The notes under the pieces were generated by a model that saw only the letters and a list, made by a program, of their open reading frames with translations, did no database searches and was not told the origin of the DNA. Below, piece by piece: positions 1 to 8,868 of a stretch of DNA of 64,000 nucleotides. Numbering within the stretch: position 1 is the stretch's first letter; every line of letters begins with the position of its first letter. The stretch is from Polaribacter porphyrae (lineage in GTDB: Bacteria > Bacteroidota > Bacteroidia > Flavobacteriales > Flavobacteriaceae), in contig NZ_MSCN01000001.1 of assembly GCF_002954685.1 (NCBI RefSeq), positions 1,517,025 to 1,581,024 on the forward strand. Direction: 5' to 3'. Made by a program: the position numbers and the translations under genes.

Positions 1-63
1 AAACTTTAAAATCTGATTATCAATAAAACCATGTGTATCTGATAATAATAAAATTTTCTTCAT
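1..63 (-). CDS. Metallophosphoesterase, N-terminal fragment (cut by window edge)
   Basis: Twenty-one codons read leftward from an ATG at 63 and run off the left edge. The visible start, MKKILLLSDTHG, has the Asp-Thr-His metal-binding motif that opens calcineurin-like phosphoesterases of the YfcE/MJ0936 type. Nothing after residue 21 is visible, so the substrate cannot be inferred. The gene is divergent from truA. A TAnnTTTG element just upstream on the same strand supports this start. Confidence 0.75.
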   Translation of the reverse strand, partial: MKKILLLSDTHGFIDNQILKF

Positions 64-102
64 TATTCTTTTTGAAGTAAATATTAACGTCTCTATAAGA
101 TT

Positions 103-110
103 CAAAAATA
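103..110 (-). promoter_or_regulatory. -7 element (TATTTTTG) of the phosphoesterase gene
   Basis: The minus strand reads TATTTTTG, an exact match to the flavobacterial -7 consensus TAnnTTTG, 40 nt upstream of the phosphoesterase ATG. No TTG -33 element is seen at 17-23 nt. Confidence 0.4.
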
Positions 111-126
111 AGTATTCCTAAATAAA

Positions 127-888
127 ATGCTTAATTTTGATGTCTTTAAACAGATAAATTTTTTGAGGTATTTTATAGAACTTTCTTACAATGGAAAAAA
201 TTATCATGGTTGGCAAATTCAACCAGATGCTATTTCTGTACAAGAAAAACTAAATAACGCTTTAAGTACTCTTTATCAAAAAGATATTCAAGTTGTAGGT
301 GCAGGTAGAACAGATACAGGGGTTCATGCAAAACAGATGTTTGCCCATTTTGATTCTACAGAACCTTTAGAGAAAGAGATAGTTTTTAAATTGAATTCTA
401 TTTTACCAAATGATATTACTGTGTACAAGGTTTTTCTTGTAGACAACAACAAACATGCACGTTTCGATGCAATATCTAGAAGTTATGAATATAAAATTTG
501 GCTGGGTAGAAATCCTTTTTTACTAGATTTTTCTTGGCAAATTCATTCTCAAAAACCTAATGTAAAATTGATGAATGATGCAGCTAAATTATTATTAAAG
601 TATACAGATTTTGAATCTTTCTCTAAAGTAAAAACAGAAGTTTATACTTTTAATTGTGATATTACAGAAGCAATTTGGATTCAAAAAAATGATGATTTGA
701 CCTTCCATATATCAGCAAACAGATTTTTAAGAAATATGGTTAGAGCAATTGTGGGCACCTTACTAGATGTTGGTTTGGGTAAAATAACTATAAATGATTT
801 TAAAGAAATCATTGAAAGTAAAAATCGTAGTAATGCAGGATTGTCAGTCCCTGCAAAAGGCTTATTTTTAACAAAAATAAAATATTAA
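127..888 (+). CDS. truA: tRNA pseudouridine(38-40) synthase TruA
   Basis: TruA isomerises uridines 38-40 in the anticodon arm of tRNAs. The catalytic motif GAGRTDTGVHA is at residues 58-68 with Asp63 as nucleophile, and the length (253 aa) is normal. Family members usually begin MRYFIELSYNG. Here that segment starts at an in-frame TTG (163), so the true start may be 163 rather than the ATG at 127, which would add 12 unusual residues. The gene is followed after 3 nt by the ABC exporter gene, so the two are probably co-transcribed. Confidence 0.95.
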   Translation: MLNFDVFKQINFLRYFIELSYNGKNYHGWQIQPDAISVQEKLNNALSTLYQKDIQVVGAGRTDTGVHAKQMFAHFDSTEPLEKEIVFKLNSILPNDITVYKVFLVDNNKHARFDAISRSYEYKIWLGRNPFLLDFSWQIHSQKPNVKLMNDAAKLLLKYTDFESFSKVKTEVYTFNCDITEAIWIQKNDDLTFHISANRFLRNMVRAIVGTLLDVGLGKITINDFKEIIESKNRSNAGLSVPAKGLFLTKIKY

Positions 889-891
889 ATT

Positions 892-2658
892 TTGGCAGAA
901 AAATCGGGTAATGCTTTCGACATAGAAATTTTCTCAAGACTCATGTCTTTTGCAAAACGCTATAAGTTGTATTTTTTTATAGCAGCTTCATCTACCATAC
1001 TTTTAGCTTTATTTTCTGTATTATCGCCTTATATTTTAATAAATACAGTAGATGAATATATCCTCTCTAAAGATAAAGTTGGATTATTAAACTACACTTT
1101 ATTAATGCTAGGAGTTCTAATTATTGAAGTATTACTACAATTTACATTCATCTATTTTGCAAATTGGGTTGGGCAACACATTATCAGAGATATTAGAATC
1201 AAAATATTTAAACATATTTTAGAGTTTAAAATGACTTATTTTGATAAAAACTCTGTTGGCAGATTAGTCACTAGAGTAGTTTCTGATATTGAGACTATAG
1301 CCGCTTTTTTTAGCAATGGTGTATTTACCATTTTAAGTGATATTTTAAAAATGCTAGCAGTAACAATTATAATGTTAGTACTAAATTGGAAACTAGCCTT
1401 AATAACGTTAGCCATTTTACCAATATTAATTTATGCAACAAAATTATTTCAAGTAGCTATAAAAGCTACATTTCAAGAAGTTAGAAACCAAGTAGCTAAC
1501 TTAAATGGTTTTGTACAAGAGCGAGTTACTGGGATGAAAATTGTACAACTCTTTAATAGAGAAAAAATTGAATATCAAAATTTTGTTGATATTAATGAAA
1601 AACATAAAAAGGCACATATAAAAACAATTTGGTACTATTCAGTTTTTTTTCCAATTGCAGAAATTTTATCTTCTATTGGTATAGGTTTACTAGTTTGGTT
1701 TGGAGGAGGACAAGTGGTGCAAAACTCTGGAGTTTCGGTTGGAATGATTATGGGATTCATACAATTTGCACAAATGTTATTTAGGCCTTTACGTCAAATT
1801 GCTGATAAATTTAACCAATTACAAATGGGAATTGTAGCTGGCGAACGTGTTTTCAAAGTAATAGATACACATAGTTCAATTGCCAAAAACGGTACTAAAA
1901 TTGCTAAAAATTTAGTGGGTAATATTAGTTTTAAAAATGTTCGTTTTAGTTATACACAAGATGAAGAAGTTTTAAAAGGAATTAATCTAGAAGTAAAAAG
2001 TGGACAAACCATAGCAATAGTCGGAGCAACTGGGGCAGGAAAATCAACAATTATAAATCTTATCAATCGTTTTTACGAAATTGATAGTGGTAAAATTTTA
2101 GTTGATAATATTTCTGTTGATGAATATACACTTGACAGTTTACGCAATGAAATAGCTATTGTACTACAAGATGTTTTCTTGTTTTCTGATTCCATCCTAA
2201 ATAATATCACTCTAAAAGATGAAAATATCACCCTAGAAGATGTTGAAAAAGCTGCAAAACAAATTGGTATTCATGATTTTATTATGACTTTACCCAATGG
2301 TTATCACTATAATGTAAAAGAAAGAGGTGCAATGTTATCTTCTGGACAAAGACAGCTCATAGCCTTCTTAAGAGCTTATGTGAGCAAACCTAGCATTTTA
2401 ATTTTAGATGAAGCAACTTCTTCTGTTGATGCAAATGCAGAGCAAATGATTCAATATGCAACAGAAACAATTACAAAAGATAGAACATCAATAGTTATTG
2501 CACACAGATTAGCAACTATAAAGCAGGCTGATAAAATTATTGTAATGGATAGAGGACTAATTGTAGAAGAAGGCACACATACAGAGTTATTAGAAAAAGA
2601 AAATGGCTATTACAAAAATTTATATGACAAGCAATTTAGTTTAGACGTAGCTTCCTAA
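892..2658 (+). CDS. ABC exporter, fused transmembrane and ATPase domains (MsbA/MdlB type)
   Basis: This is a 588-residue half-transporter with about six transmembrane segments in residues 25-300, followed by a nucleotide-binding domain. Walker A is at 378-386 (GATGAGKST), the signature LSSGQ at 482-486, Walker B ILILDE at 502-507, and an H-loop His lies in IAHRLAT. It should work as a homodimer in the inner membrane and export a lipid or drug; the substrate is not evident. The start is a TTG only 3 nt after the truA stop. The next ATG (Met18) would remove conserved N-terminal sequence, so the TTG is preferred. Confidence 0.93.
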   Translation: MAEKSGNAFDIEIFSRLMSFAKRYKLYFFIAASSTILLALFSVLSPYILINTVDEYILSKDKVGLLNYTLLMLGVLIIEVLLQFTFIYFANWVGQHIIRDIRIKIFKHILEFKMTYFDKNSVGRLVTRVVSDIETIAAFFSNGVFTILSDILKMLAVTIIMLVLNWKLALITLAILPILIYATKLFQVAIKATFQEVRNQVANLNGFVQERVTGMKIVQLFNREKIEYQNFVDINEKHKKAHIKTIWYYSVFFPIAEILSSIGIGLLVWFGGGQVVQNSGVSVGMIMGFIQFAQMLFRPLRQIADKFNQLQMGIVAGERVFKVIDTHSSIAKNGTKIAKNLVGNISFKNVRFSYTQDEEVLKGINLEVKSGQTIAIVGATGAGKSTIINLINRFYEIDSGKILVDNISVDEYTLDSLRNEIAIVLQDVFLFSDSILNNITLKDENITLEDVEKAAKQIGIHDFIMTLPNGYHYNVKERGAMLSSGQRQLIAFLRAYVSKPSILILDEATSSVDANAEQMIQYATETITKDRTSIVIAHRLATIKQADKIIVMDRGLIVEEGTHTELLEKENGYYKNLYDKQFSLDVAS

Positions 2659-2750
2659 AAATATTACTTACACATTTATTCTGAATAAAATTTTTATCAA
2701 TAGAGTTAAAAAATAATTCTATAGGGATACTTTTTTCCTAACCTCAAACT

Positions 2751-2758
2751 TATTTTTG
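2751..2758 (+). promoter_or_regulatory. -7 element (TATTTTTG) of the small lipoprotein gene
   Basis: An exact TAnnTTTG match lies 28 nt upstream of the ATG at 2787. No TTG lies at the expected -33 spacing. Confidence 0.45.
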
Positions 2759-2786
2759 TATAAAATTATTAATTAAAAATCATATT

Positions 2787-3239
2787 ATGAAAAAAATATT
2801 ATTAGTGTTTGTGTTAGCAGTATCAACTGTATTAATTTCATGTAAAGAAAGTACAAAAAAAGAGGTTAATAAAGAAGTTTCTGAAATAAGTAATAATGCT
2901 AAAGATGGTATAAATGATTTAGGAAATAATATCAAGGAAGGCTATAATGATGTAAAAGAAAATATGAAATCTGCTTTTGATGACATTAAAATACCTGAAT
3001 TAAATGATGAAAAAGCAGAGGCTCATCTAAAAAACTACTCGAGTTACATAAAAACACAGCTAGACAAAGGTATTAAAAATATTAAAAACTCTGAATTTAC
3101 AAAAGAAGTAGAAAAATTCGCAAAAGAAAGTGAAGCTTTTATGAAAAATTTGAGTGCTGAAGCAAAAGCATCTTTTAAAGCAACAATTGATAAAATTGAT
3201 GCAAAAGCTGATGAAATTGAAAAAGATTTGGAAAACTAA
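2787..3239 (+). CDS. Small helical lipoprotein, function unknown
   Basis: A 150-residue protein begins with a lipoprotein signal peptide; the lipobox ends LISC with the lipidated Cys at residue 19. The rest is charged, Lys/Glu/Asp-rich and without prolines over long stretches, which suggests amphipathic helices or a coiled coil, as in YtxH-like or apolipoprotein-like stress proteins. No catalytic motif is seen. It has its own -7 element and ends before a strong hairpin, so it is probably monocistronic. Confidence 0.7.
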   Translation: MKKILLVFVLAVSTVLISCKESTKKEVNKEVSEISNNAKDGINDLGNNIKEGYNDVKENMKSAFDDIKIPELNDEKAEAHLKNYSSYIKTQLDKGIKNIKNSEFTKEVEKFAKESEAFMKNLSAEAKASFKATIDKIDAKADEIEKDLEN

Positions 3240-3261
3240 AGTTATTAAAATATAAAATCTT

Positions 3262-3290
3262 AAAACTCTCAAAAATGAGAGTTTTTTTTG
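3262..3290. terminator. Bidirectional terminator hairpin
   Basis: A 9-bp stem (AAAACTCTC with GAGAGTTTT) and 6-nt loop is followed by a T run on the plus strand and by a T run on the minus strand from the A-rich left arm. It lies between convergent genes ending at 3239 (+) and 3292 (-). Confidence 0.85.
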
Positions 3291-3291
3291 T

Positions 3292-4068
3292 TTACATCAA
3301 ATCTTTTTTAAGTTTTTCATTCAGTTCATCTTGGGTAGTGTACAATACAAATTCTCCATCTTTAATATAAGAAATCTCACCAGTTTCTTCAGAAACAAGT
3401 AAACAAACAGCATCTGTTTTTTCTGTAACACCAATAGCAGCTCTGTGTCTTAACCCAAATCTTGAAGGTATTTTAGAACTATCAGAAATAGGTAATACAA
3501 CTCTAGTTGCTACCACAAAATTATCTCTAATAATAGTAGCACCATCATGTAAAGGACTGTTTTTAAAAAAAATACTTTCTAAAATAACTTCGTTTATAAG
3601 AGCATTCATGGCATCACCTGTACTAATTAAAAAATCTAAATTATTAGTACGTTCAATAACAATTAAAGCTCCTGTTTTAGTTTTTGACATATTATTACAT
3701 GCTTTTACCAAAACTTCTGTATTAATTTCTGACCCAATTTCTGATTTCAAAAATTTAAGTTGATTAAAAAAACTACGTTTATTTGAAAAATTGGTTGTGC
3801 CAACCATTAATAAAAATTTCCTAATTTCTTGTTGAAAAACAATTATTAATGCAATAACTCCACCACCTAAAAGTGTACCTAAAATATTGCTTAACATTTG
3901 CATTTTAAGAGCTTCAGTAATTTTCCAAATAGCAAAAATAATAGCAATTCCTATTACAATATTTATTGCAACTGTACCTTTTAAAAGCTTGTAAATATAA
4001 TATAGCAATATCGCTACAAGTAAAATATCTAATGCATCTAAAAAAGAAAACTCGATAAAATCTAACAT
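3292..4068 (-). CDS. cdaA: Diadenylate cyclase CdaA (c-di-AMP synthase)
   Basis: CdaA makes cyclic di-AMP from two ATP at the inner face of the membrane. The 258-residue protein has three hydrophobic segments within residues 10-80 and then a DAC domain, with the DGA motif at 175-177 and RHR at 207-209, the two hallmark nucleotide-binding motifs. Length and order match the CdaA/TIGR00159 family. c-di-AMP controls potassium and osmotic balance in other bacteria. The matching phosphodiesterase pgpH lies 2.6 kb away and a trkH potassium transporter is in the same window. Confidence 0.95.
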   Translation of the reverse strand: MLDFIEFSFLDALDILLVAILLYYIYKLLKGTVAINIVIGIAIIFAIWKITEALKMQMLSNILGTLLGGGVIALIIVFQQEIRKFLLMVGTTNFSNKRSFFNQLKFLKSEIGSEINTEVLVKACNNMSKTKTGALIVIERTNNLDFLISTGDAMNALINEVILESIFFKNSPLHDGATIIRDNFVVATRVVLPISDSSKIPSRFGLRHRAAIGVTEKTDAVCLLVSEETGEISYIKDGEFVLYTTQDELNEKLKKDLM

Positions 4069-4111
4069 TTACAAAGATTGATTTTCGTAAATGTACTAAT
4101 AAATTTGATTA

Positions 4112-4714
4112 TTATTTTAGTTCATCATCAGAAAGTAATAATGGATATTTATCACGAACTATTTTAATTTTATTTTCTAGTATTTTGTCTTTAAAGTTAG
4201 ATTTCTTAAAATCATCTAATAGACTGCTATAATTTTGTTGAAATAATTTTACTGCAATTTTATTTCTTAAATGAGTGTAACTTGCATTTATATTATCAAT
4301 CGTAGAAATATAAGTTTTATAAGAAGTATTTCTATCTGTTTTTAAAGAAATAAATGCTTTTGATGGATGATCTGAAAGTGTTGCTAACTTTTCGCCTTCA
4401 CACCAATCACAATTATTTTTATTTTGATCTAAACCACCTCCATTATCAATAAAATCAATAGCTAATTCTGTTAAGTTTTCTAATGAAATTTCATTTTTAT
4501 CAACCATAATTTTATTTTTTGAATTGATATAAACCTCAAGAATATTTCTATCATGAATTATTAATGTTGAAGATATTTTATCTTTTTTTGGAATTTTACG
4601 TAGAATTCCTGATTCAACATTCATAGTTGTTGTTACTAAAAAGAAAATTAGTAATAGAAATGCAATATCTGCCATTGAGCCTGCATTAATTTCTGGTGAT
4701 TCTTTTCTACTCAT
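4112..4714 (-). CDS. ExbD/TolR-family protein with unusual periplasmic extension
   Basis: The first 60 residues match ExbD: a short cytoplasmic tail, one transmembrane helix with the conserved Asp at residue 16 (SMADIAFLLLIFFLVTTTMN), then a periplasmic domain. ExbD normally couples the proton gradient to TonB. At 200 residues it is longer than the usual 130-150, and it carries a CDWC pair near residue 103 that standard ExbD lacks. No exbB or tonB is adjacent. The extension looks typical of a Bacteroidota-specific ExbD branch; this is inference. Confidence 0.82.
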   Translation of the reverse strand: MSRKESPEINAGSMADIAFLLLIFFLVTTTMNVESGILRKIPKKDKISSTLIIHDRNILEVYINSKNKIMVDKNEISLENLTELAIDFIDNGGGLDQNKNNCDWCEGEKLATLSDHPSKAFISLKTDRNTSYKTYISTIDNINASYTHLRNKIAVKLFQQNYSSLLDDFKKSNFKDKILENKIKIVRDKYPLLLSDDELK

Positions 4715-4861
4715 AATACCTAGTTTTTAAAAGTGAATAAATTTGTTTTAACTCTCTTTCTTCTGATAAAAAATCAGAAAGAAGTTTTAAAGTTTAACTA
4801 GGCGAGTTTTGGTGTTAACATTTATTTAACAAAAAGAATGCCAGAGTAAGAATATCAAGTT

Positions 4862-5596
4862 TTATTTGATAATTAAATGAGGAATTTTTTCTAAATCCCA
4901 ATCAATAACTAAACCTTTTGCTAAAGATTTTGCTATTTTTTTTCCGTATAATAATTCGCATAAATATAAGGAAGCTTCAAAAGACTTTGCACCACCAACA
5001 GAAGTAATATATTTATTATCATGAACAAAAAGAACTTCTTTTCTAATATCTAAATCAGGAAACATTATTCTCATTTTATCAATATCTGAAGGAAAAGTTG
5101 TAGAAACAGTATTCTTTAATAATCCTGCTTTTGCTAATACAAAAGCACCATCACAATGCGAAGTCACAAAAGTAGCTTCTTTATCTACTTTCTTTACAAA
5201 ATCTAGCATTGCTATATCTTCTAAATCAGAATCTAAATGATGTTCAGCAGAAGGAATAACCAAAATATCAATTTTTGGTAGTGAATCTTTAAGATAATTA
5301 AAATCAGGAATGATTCGCATTCCTTCAAAAGTGGTAATAGATTTACTAGTATTTGCAACAGTAAACACATTCATAGCTTTTATATTTTCTCTAAAAATAG
5401 TATGTTGAAAAATATCAAAAGGAGCAGTTAATTCAGTATTATAAGTGCCATCCATAATTAAGAAAGCTACATTATATCCATCTTTAATAAGATTTGAAAA
5501 ACTTTTAACTTTCAGAGTCTTCTCTTGTACTTCTTCTTTTTTAGCTTGACAACTAACTGCAAAAACAATTATACAGAATAAACAGATATACTTCAT
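4862..5596 (-). CDS. DJ-1/PfpI-family lipoprotein
   Basis: A 244-residue protein with a lipoprotein signal peptide (Cys16 in FAVSC) is followed by a class I glutamine-amidotransferase-like domain. The nucleophile-elbow motif SHCDGAFVLAKAGLL is near residue 150, with Cys as the candidate active residue. The domain matches the sensor part of GATase1-like AraC regulators, but no DNA-binding domain follows. It is therefore probably an envelope hydrolase, chaperone or binding protein. The substrate is unknown. Confidence 0.75.
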   Translation of the reverse strand: MKYICLFCIIVFAVSCQAKKEEVQEKTLKVKSFSNLIKDGYNVAFLIMDGTYNTELTAPFDIFQHTIFRENIKAMNVFTVANTSKSITTFEGMRIIPDFNYLKDSLPKIDILVIPSAEHHLDSDLEDIAMLDFVKKVDKEATFVTSHCDGAFVLAKAGLLKNTVSTTFPSDIDKMRIMFPDLDIRKEVLFVHDNKYITSVGGAKSFEASLYLCELLYGKKIAKSLAKGLVIDWDLEKIPHLIIK

Positions 5597-5633
5597 AAGA
5601 TATTATTTCAACTGAATATACAATAAAAGAAAA

Positions 5634-6122
5634 TTATATCTTGTTATTAATTCTTTTTAATAGTTTATTTTTAGAAGCATTATAAGATATTGCTATCTCC
5701 TCAAACTTCATAAGTTCAGTTAAAGAAAAAGGAGTGTTTTTATCTGATGTTAAAATTCTATCGCCATTTATTAAAATAGAATTTTCTGTTTCTATGTTAA
5801 AATCTATTACTGTATCCTCATAATTTAGCATTAAAATATTATTTCTCGTTAACAAATTATTTTTCCCAGAAAATTTATCTAATACAAATATTTTCGTTTC
5901 AACGATATTAAATCCTCTTTGTTTTTTGATAATTTCTGTTTCGATATAAAATTTAACTTTCGTTTGAGGTCTGCATCCAAGTTGATTTTGTAATAATAAT
6001 TCATTTAAATTTTTCTTATTTTCTATAGAAAATTCATTTAGTATTTTCTTTTCATTTTTATCAAGTGATATATTACTAAAAAATATAAATACTGAAATCG
6101 ATATAATTTTAAGGGTTTTCAT
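5634..6122 (-). CDS. Hypothetical exported protein
   Basis: A 162-residue protein starts with a hydrophobic signal sequence (residues 4-20). I recognise no domain. The C-terminal part is basic (ASKNKLLKRINNKI). It is separated by 38 nt from the DJ-1-like gene downstream on the same strand, so the two may share a transcript. Confidence 0.5.
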   Translation of the reverse strand: MKTLKIISISVFIFFSNISLDKNEKKILNEFSIENKKNLNELLLQNQLGCRPQTKVKFYIETEIIKKQRGFNIVETKIFVLDKFSGKNNLLTRNNILMLNYEDTVIDFNIETENSILINGDRILTSDKNTPFSLTELMKFEEIAISYNASKNKLLKRINNKI

Positions 6123-6291
6123 GAGAATATTTTAATTATTATTCAAATATCTAATAAATAAGTAGTTGATTTAATTTACTTCGATTAATAAAATTCTTGT
6201 GTAGATGAATAGTGTATTTGATATAGATAAGTACATATAATCTTTAATTTAATATTTATTGATTATTAAATAGATAGTTTAAGGAAACAAA

Positions 6292-6317
6292 AAAGCCTCA
6301 CATTTCTGTGAAGCTTT
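6292..6317 (-). terminator. Terminator of the tRNA cluster
   Basis: Read leftward, an 11-bp stem with one G-T wobble and a 4-nt loop is followed by a T run (6294-6289). It sits just 3' of the tRNA-Arg gene and would end the leftward tRNA transcript. Confidence 0.8.
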
Positions 6318-6320
6318 ATG

Positions 6321-6394
6321 TGATCGCGACAGGATTCGAACCTGTGACCGTCTGCTTAGAAGGCAGATGCTCTATCCAGCTGAGCTACGCGACC
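6321..6394 (-). tRNA. tRNA-Arg(TCT)
   Basis: A 74-nt cloverleaf: the 7-bp acceptor stem pairs GGTCGCG with CGCGATC, the anticodon loop CTTCTAA gives anticodon TCT, the T loop is GGTTCGAATCC, and the discriminator is A. CCA is not encoded, as usual in Bacteroidota. Confidence 0.97.
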
Positions 6395-6415
6395 AGTAAA
6401 GTAACTCTTAAAAAG

Positions 6416-6490
6416 TCGGGGTGGCAGGATTCGAACCTGCGACCTCCGCGTCCCAAACGCGGCGCGATAACCGGGCTACGCTACACCCCG
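6416..6490 (-). tRNA. tRNA-Pro(TGG)
   Basis: A 75-nt cloverleaf with acceptor CGGGGTG/CACCCCG and discriminator A. The anticodon stem CCGCG/CGCGG holds loop TTTGGGA (anticodon TGG). The T arm is canonical. CCA is not encoded. Confidence 0.97.
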
Positions 6491-6501
6491 AAGCAATTTT
6501 G

Positions 6502-6585
6502 CGGAGAGACAGGGACTCGAACCCTGGCGACCAAAAAAGGTCGACAGATTAGCAATCTGCTGCATTACCACTCTGCCACCTCTCC
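6502..6585 (-). tRNA. tRNA-Ser(GCT)
   Basis: An 84-nt class II tRNA with acceptor GGAGAGG paired to TCTCTCC, discriminator G, and anticodon loop TTGCTAA (GCT). A long variable arm, CGACC-TTTTTT-GGTCG, confirms serine. It is the first gene of the leftward tRNA trio. Confidence 0.97.
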
Positions 6586-6672
6586 GAAAAATTTTGAACT
6601 TAAACTGTCAAAATAAATTGCGAGTGCAAATGTAATATTACAATTACAATTTACCAAGATTTTTTGTTTTTT

Positions 6673-8736
6673 TTATTCAGGATATTCAACTCGTAAATGG
6701 TAAATGTTCATTAATTTATTTTTTATCACTTTTTTTATTAATTCTATCTCCCTAAAAGTAATATCAGAATTTAAAAATTGATTATTCGACATTTGTCCTT
6801 CAATAATTTTCTCTAATAAATTTTCTATAGAAATTGCTGTTGGGTTTTTTAAACTTTTAGAAGCTGCTTCTGCTGCATCACACATCATTAATATCGCTGT
6901 TTCTTTAGAAAAAGGGATTGGTCCTTTATATTGAAATTTTTTTGTATCAACCTCTGTCTCTAAATTGTCATCTTGTTCTTTTTTATAAAAATAGTACGTT
7001 GTGCTTGTTCCATGATGTGTTCTTATAAAGTCTATAATTCTATCTGGCAGCTTATACTTTTTTGCAATTTCTGTACCATTTATTACATGATTTATAATAA
7101 TATTAGCACTGTCTTGAGGAGACAAATCATTATGAGGATTAACACCTGTTGTTTGGTTTTCTGTAAAATACATTGGGTTTACCATTTTACCAATATCATG
7201 ATATAATGCTCCTGTTCTTACTAACATTGAGTTTGCTCCTATTTCATTAGCAGCAGCTTCTGCTAAATTAGCAACCTGCATAGAATGTTGAAATGTACCC
7301 GGCGCTTTTTCATTTAATTCTCTTAAAAGTTTTGTGTTCGTATTTGATAATTCTAATAAAGTAACATCAGATACTAAACCAAAAACTTTTTCATAAATAT
7401 ATATTAGTATAATAGATAAAAATGAAAGCAACCCATTAATAGCAAAATGTGAAAAATAATACCAGTTTATTTGTGATGCATTTCCTTCTCTTATAATAGA
7501 AAATGCAAAATAAGTAATCATATATATCAATGTAATTTGAGCCACAGAAATAAATAAATTAGCTCTTTTATAAAGTTCTGATACTGTTAAAATTGTTACA
7601 ATACCTGCTATAATATGTAAATAAATAAACTCAAAGCTATTTGGTACAATATAACCCAACAATAAAACTGTTAATACATGCGTAAATAAACCTAATCTTG
7701 CATCAAAAAAGGCTTTTAAGATGATAGGTAAAACACTTAATGGTACAACATATAAATAATCAGAGTTATACTTTACAACTAAAGTTTGAATAAAAATGAT
7801 AGCTAAAACATTAAAGAATATAAATGTTATTTTACTGTTGTTTTTATAAATTTCTATTCTATTTTTATGAAGAAACAAAAGCAACATCAATAAAGCAAGT
7901 GATACTAATATTGTATATCCAAAAACAATCCAATTGTAATTAGAATCTGTCCATACTTTAGATTCTGATTCACTTTTTAAAGAATTTAGGATTGCTAATT
8001 TTTTACCTTCAACAATATCTCCTTTTAAAACTATAAGTTCTCCTTCAGAAACTTTACCTTTTGTGTATGATATATTTTCAATCTCTTTGTTAATAATTTT
8101 TTTAGTGAATGCATTATCATAAGACACATTAGGTTTTATTATGCCTGCGAGGTAATTTAAGATTTCTTTTTGCCCGTAAGAAAAAGGTTCATTACCTAAG
8201 CTCTCTTTGATGATTGATAAAACATCTTTAGAGGTAAACAAGTTTTTAAATAAAATATCTTGAACTTCATTATCCTTTTTTAGTGCAATAATTTCATCTT
8301 TTCTAGATACAACTCCCTCGCTTACAACTTCTAAAAAACCAGTTTCATATACTATATTTAATATATTCTGCCCATCTTTTTCAAGAGCTAAAATTTTATT
8401 AATTTCTAACGAATCGATAAGTTTTGCTTGTGGAAATTTATCCTTATAATCCTTATTAACCTTATTAACGATTTCAACGTTGTATAAGAAATATTTTTTT
8501 GAATTTTCTTCTATTTCTTTTTTTTCGCTTGCTATTTCATCTTCTGTTTTTTGAATAGCAAAATCAAAAGGTGCATATAAGTTATCGTACTTCCATAATT
8601 GCCCATTCTCAAAATCATATTTAAATTGAACACCTTTTGGAAACAAATAAACAATAGCTACTGTTGTAATTAAAAATAAAATTACCTTATAAATAATAGT
8701 GTTATTTCTATATATTTTATTTACGATTTCACTCAT
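6673..8736 (-). CDS. pgpH: 7TM-HD phosphodiesterase PgpH (c-di-AMP hydrolase)
   Basis: A 687-residue protein in the PgpH order: a first transmembrane helix (18-32), an extracytoplasmic 7TMR-HDED region to about 265, a block of seven membrane helices (268-450), and a cytoplasmic HD domain. The HD domain shows His484, the paired His513-Asp514 (LYHDIGKM) and a further RTHHG motif. In Firmicutes this family degrades c-di-AMP to pApA. With cdaA close by, this is probably the matching hydrolase. The start is supported by a -7 element 20 nt upstream. Confidence 0.92.
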   Translation of the reverse strand: MSEIVNKIYRNNTIIYKVILFLITTVAIVYLFPKGVQFKYDFENGQLWKYDNLYAPFDFAIQKTEDEIASEKKEIEENSKKYFLYNVEIVNKVNKDYKDKFPQAKLIDSLEINKILALEKDGQNILNIVYETGFLEVVSEGVVSRKDEIIALKKDNEVQDILFKNLFTSKDVLSIIKESLGNEPFSYGQKEILNYLAGIIKPNVSYDNAFTKKIINKEIENISYTKGKVSEGELIVLKGDIVEGKKLAILNSLKSESESKVWTDSNYNWIVFGYTILVSLALLMLLLFLHKNRIEIYKNNSKITFIFFNVLAIIFIQTLVVKYNSDYLYVVPLSVLPIILKAFFDARLGLFTHVLTVLLLGYIVPNSFEFIYLHIIAGIVTILTVSELYKRANLFISVAQITLIYMITYFAFSIIREGNASQINWYYFSHFAINGLLSFLSIILIYIYEKVFGLVSDVTLLELSNTNTKLLRELNEKAPGTFQHSMQVANLAEAAANEIGANSMLVRTGALYHDIGKMVNPMYFTENQTTGVNPHNDLSPQDSANIIINHVINGTEIAKKYKLPDRIIDFIRTHHGTSTTYYFYKKEQDDNLETEVDTKKFQYKGPIPFSKETAILMMCDAAEAASKSLKNPTAISIENLLEKIIEGQMSNNQFLNSDITFREIELIKKVIKNKLMNIYHLRVEYPE

Positions 8737-8755
8737 ACCTTACCTCTAATTTCAA

Positions 8756-8763
8756 CAAACTTA
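8756..8763 (-). promoter_or_regulatory. -7 element (TAAGTTTG) of pgpH
   Basis: The minus strand has an exact TAnnTTTG match 20 nt upstream of the pgpH ATG. A TTG lies 26 nt further upstream, slightly outside the usual spacing. Confidence 0.45.
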
Positions 8764-8806
8764 CACTAAAAATATGAAGCTTAAAAATTCAACAATTATT
8801 AAGATT

Positions 8807-8834
8807 TTGTTTTGATATAATTTGGTTATTTTTG
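8807..8834 (+). promoter_or_regulatory. Flavobacterial promoter of the thiolase gene
   Basis: TTG at 8807-8809, a 17-nt spacer and TATTTTTG at 8827-8834 match the flavobacterial sigma-A consensus at both elements. The predicted start site is about 30 nt before the ATG at 8869. Confidence 0.7.
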
Positions 8835-8868
8835 AAGAATAAATTTATTCCCAAAAAACATACCTTAT

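Noticed and set aside
3060..3272. 70-codon frame antisense to the small lipoprotein
   Set aside because: It is Phe/Cys/Ile-rich, as expected of the complement of a Lys/Glu-rich gene, and has no start context.
4814..4830. A fourth TTAAC-N6-TTAAC direct repeat upstream of the ExbD gene
   Set aside because: The half-site spacing of 11 bp fits, but the middle bases differ and there is no TAnnTTTG at the 36-nt spacing seen at the three other promoters. It is kept out of the regulon.
6308..6616. 102-codon open frame on the plus strand
   Set aside because: It runs antisense through three tRNA genes and its translation (ATGFEPVTVCLEGRCSIQLS...) is the well-known artefact of antisense tRNA sequence.
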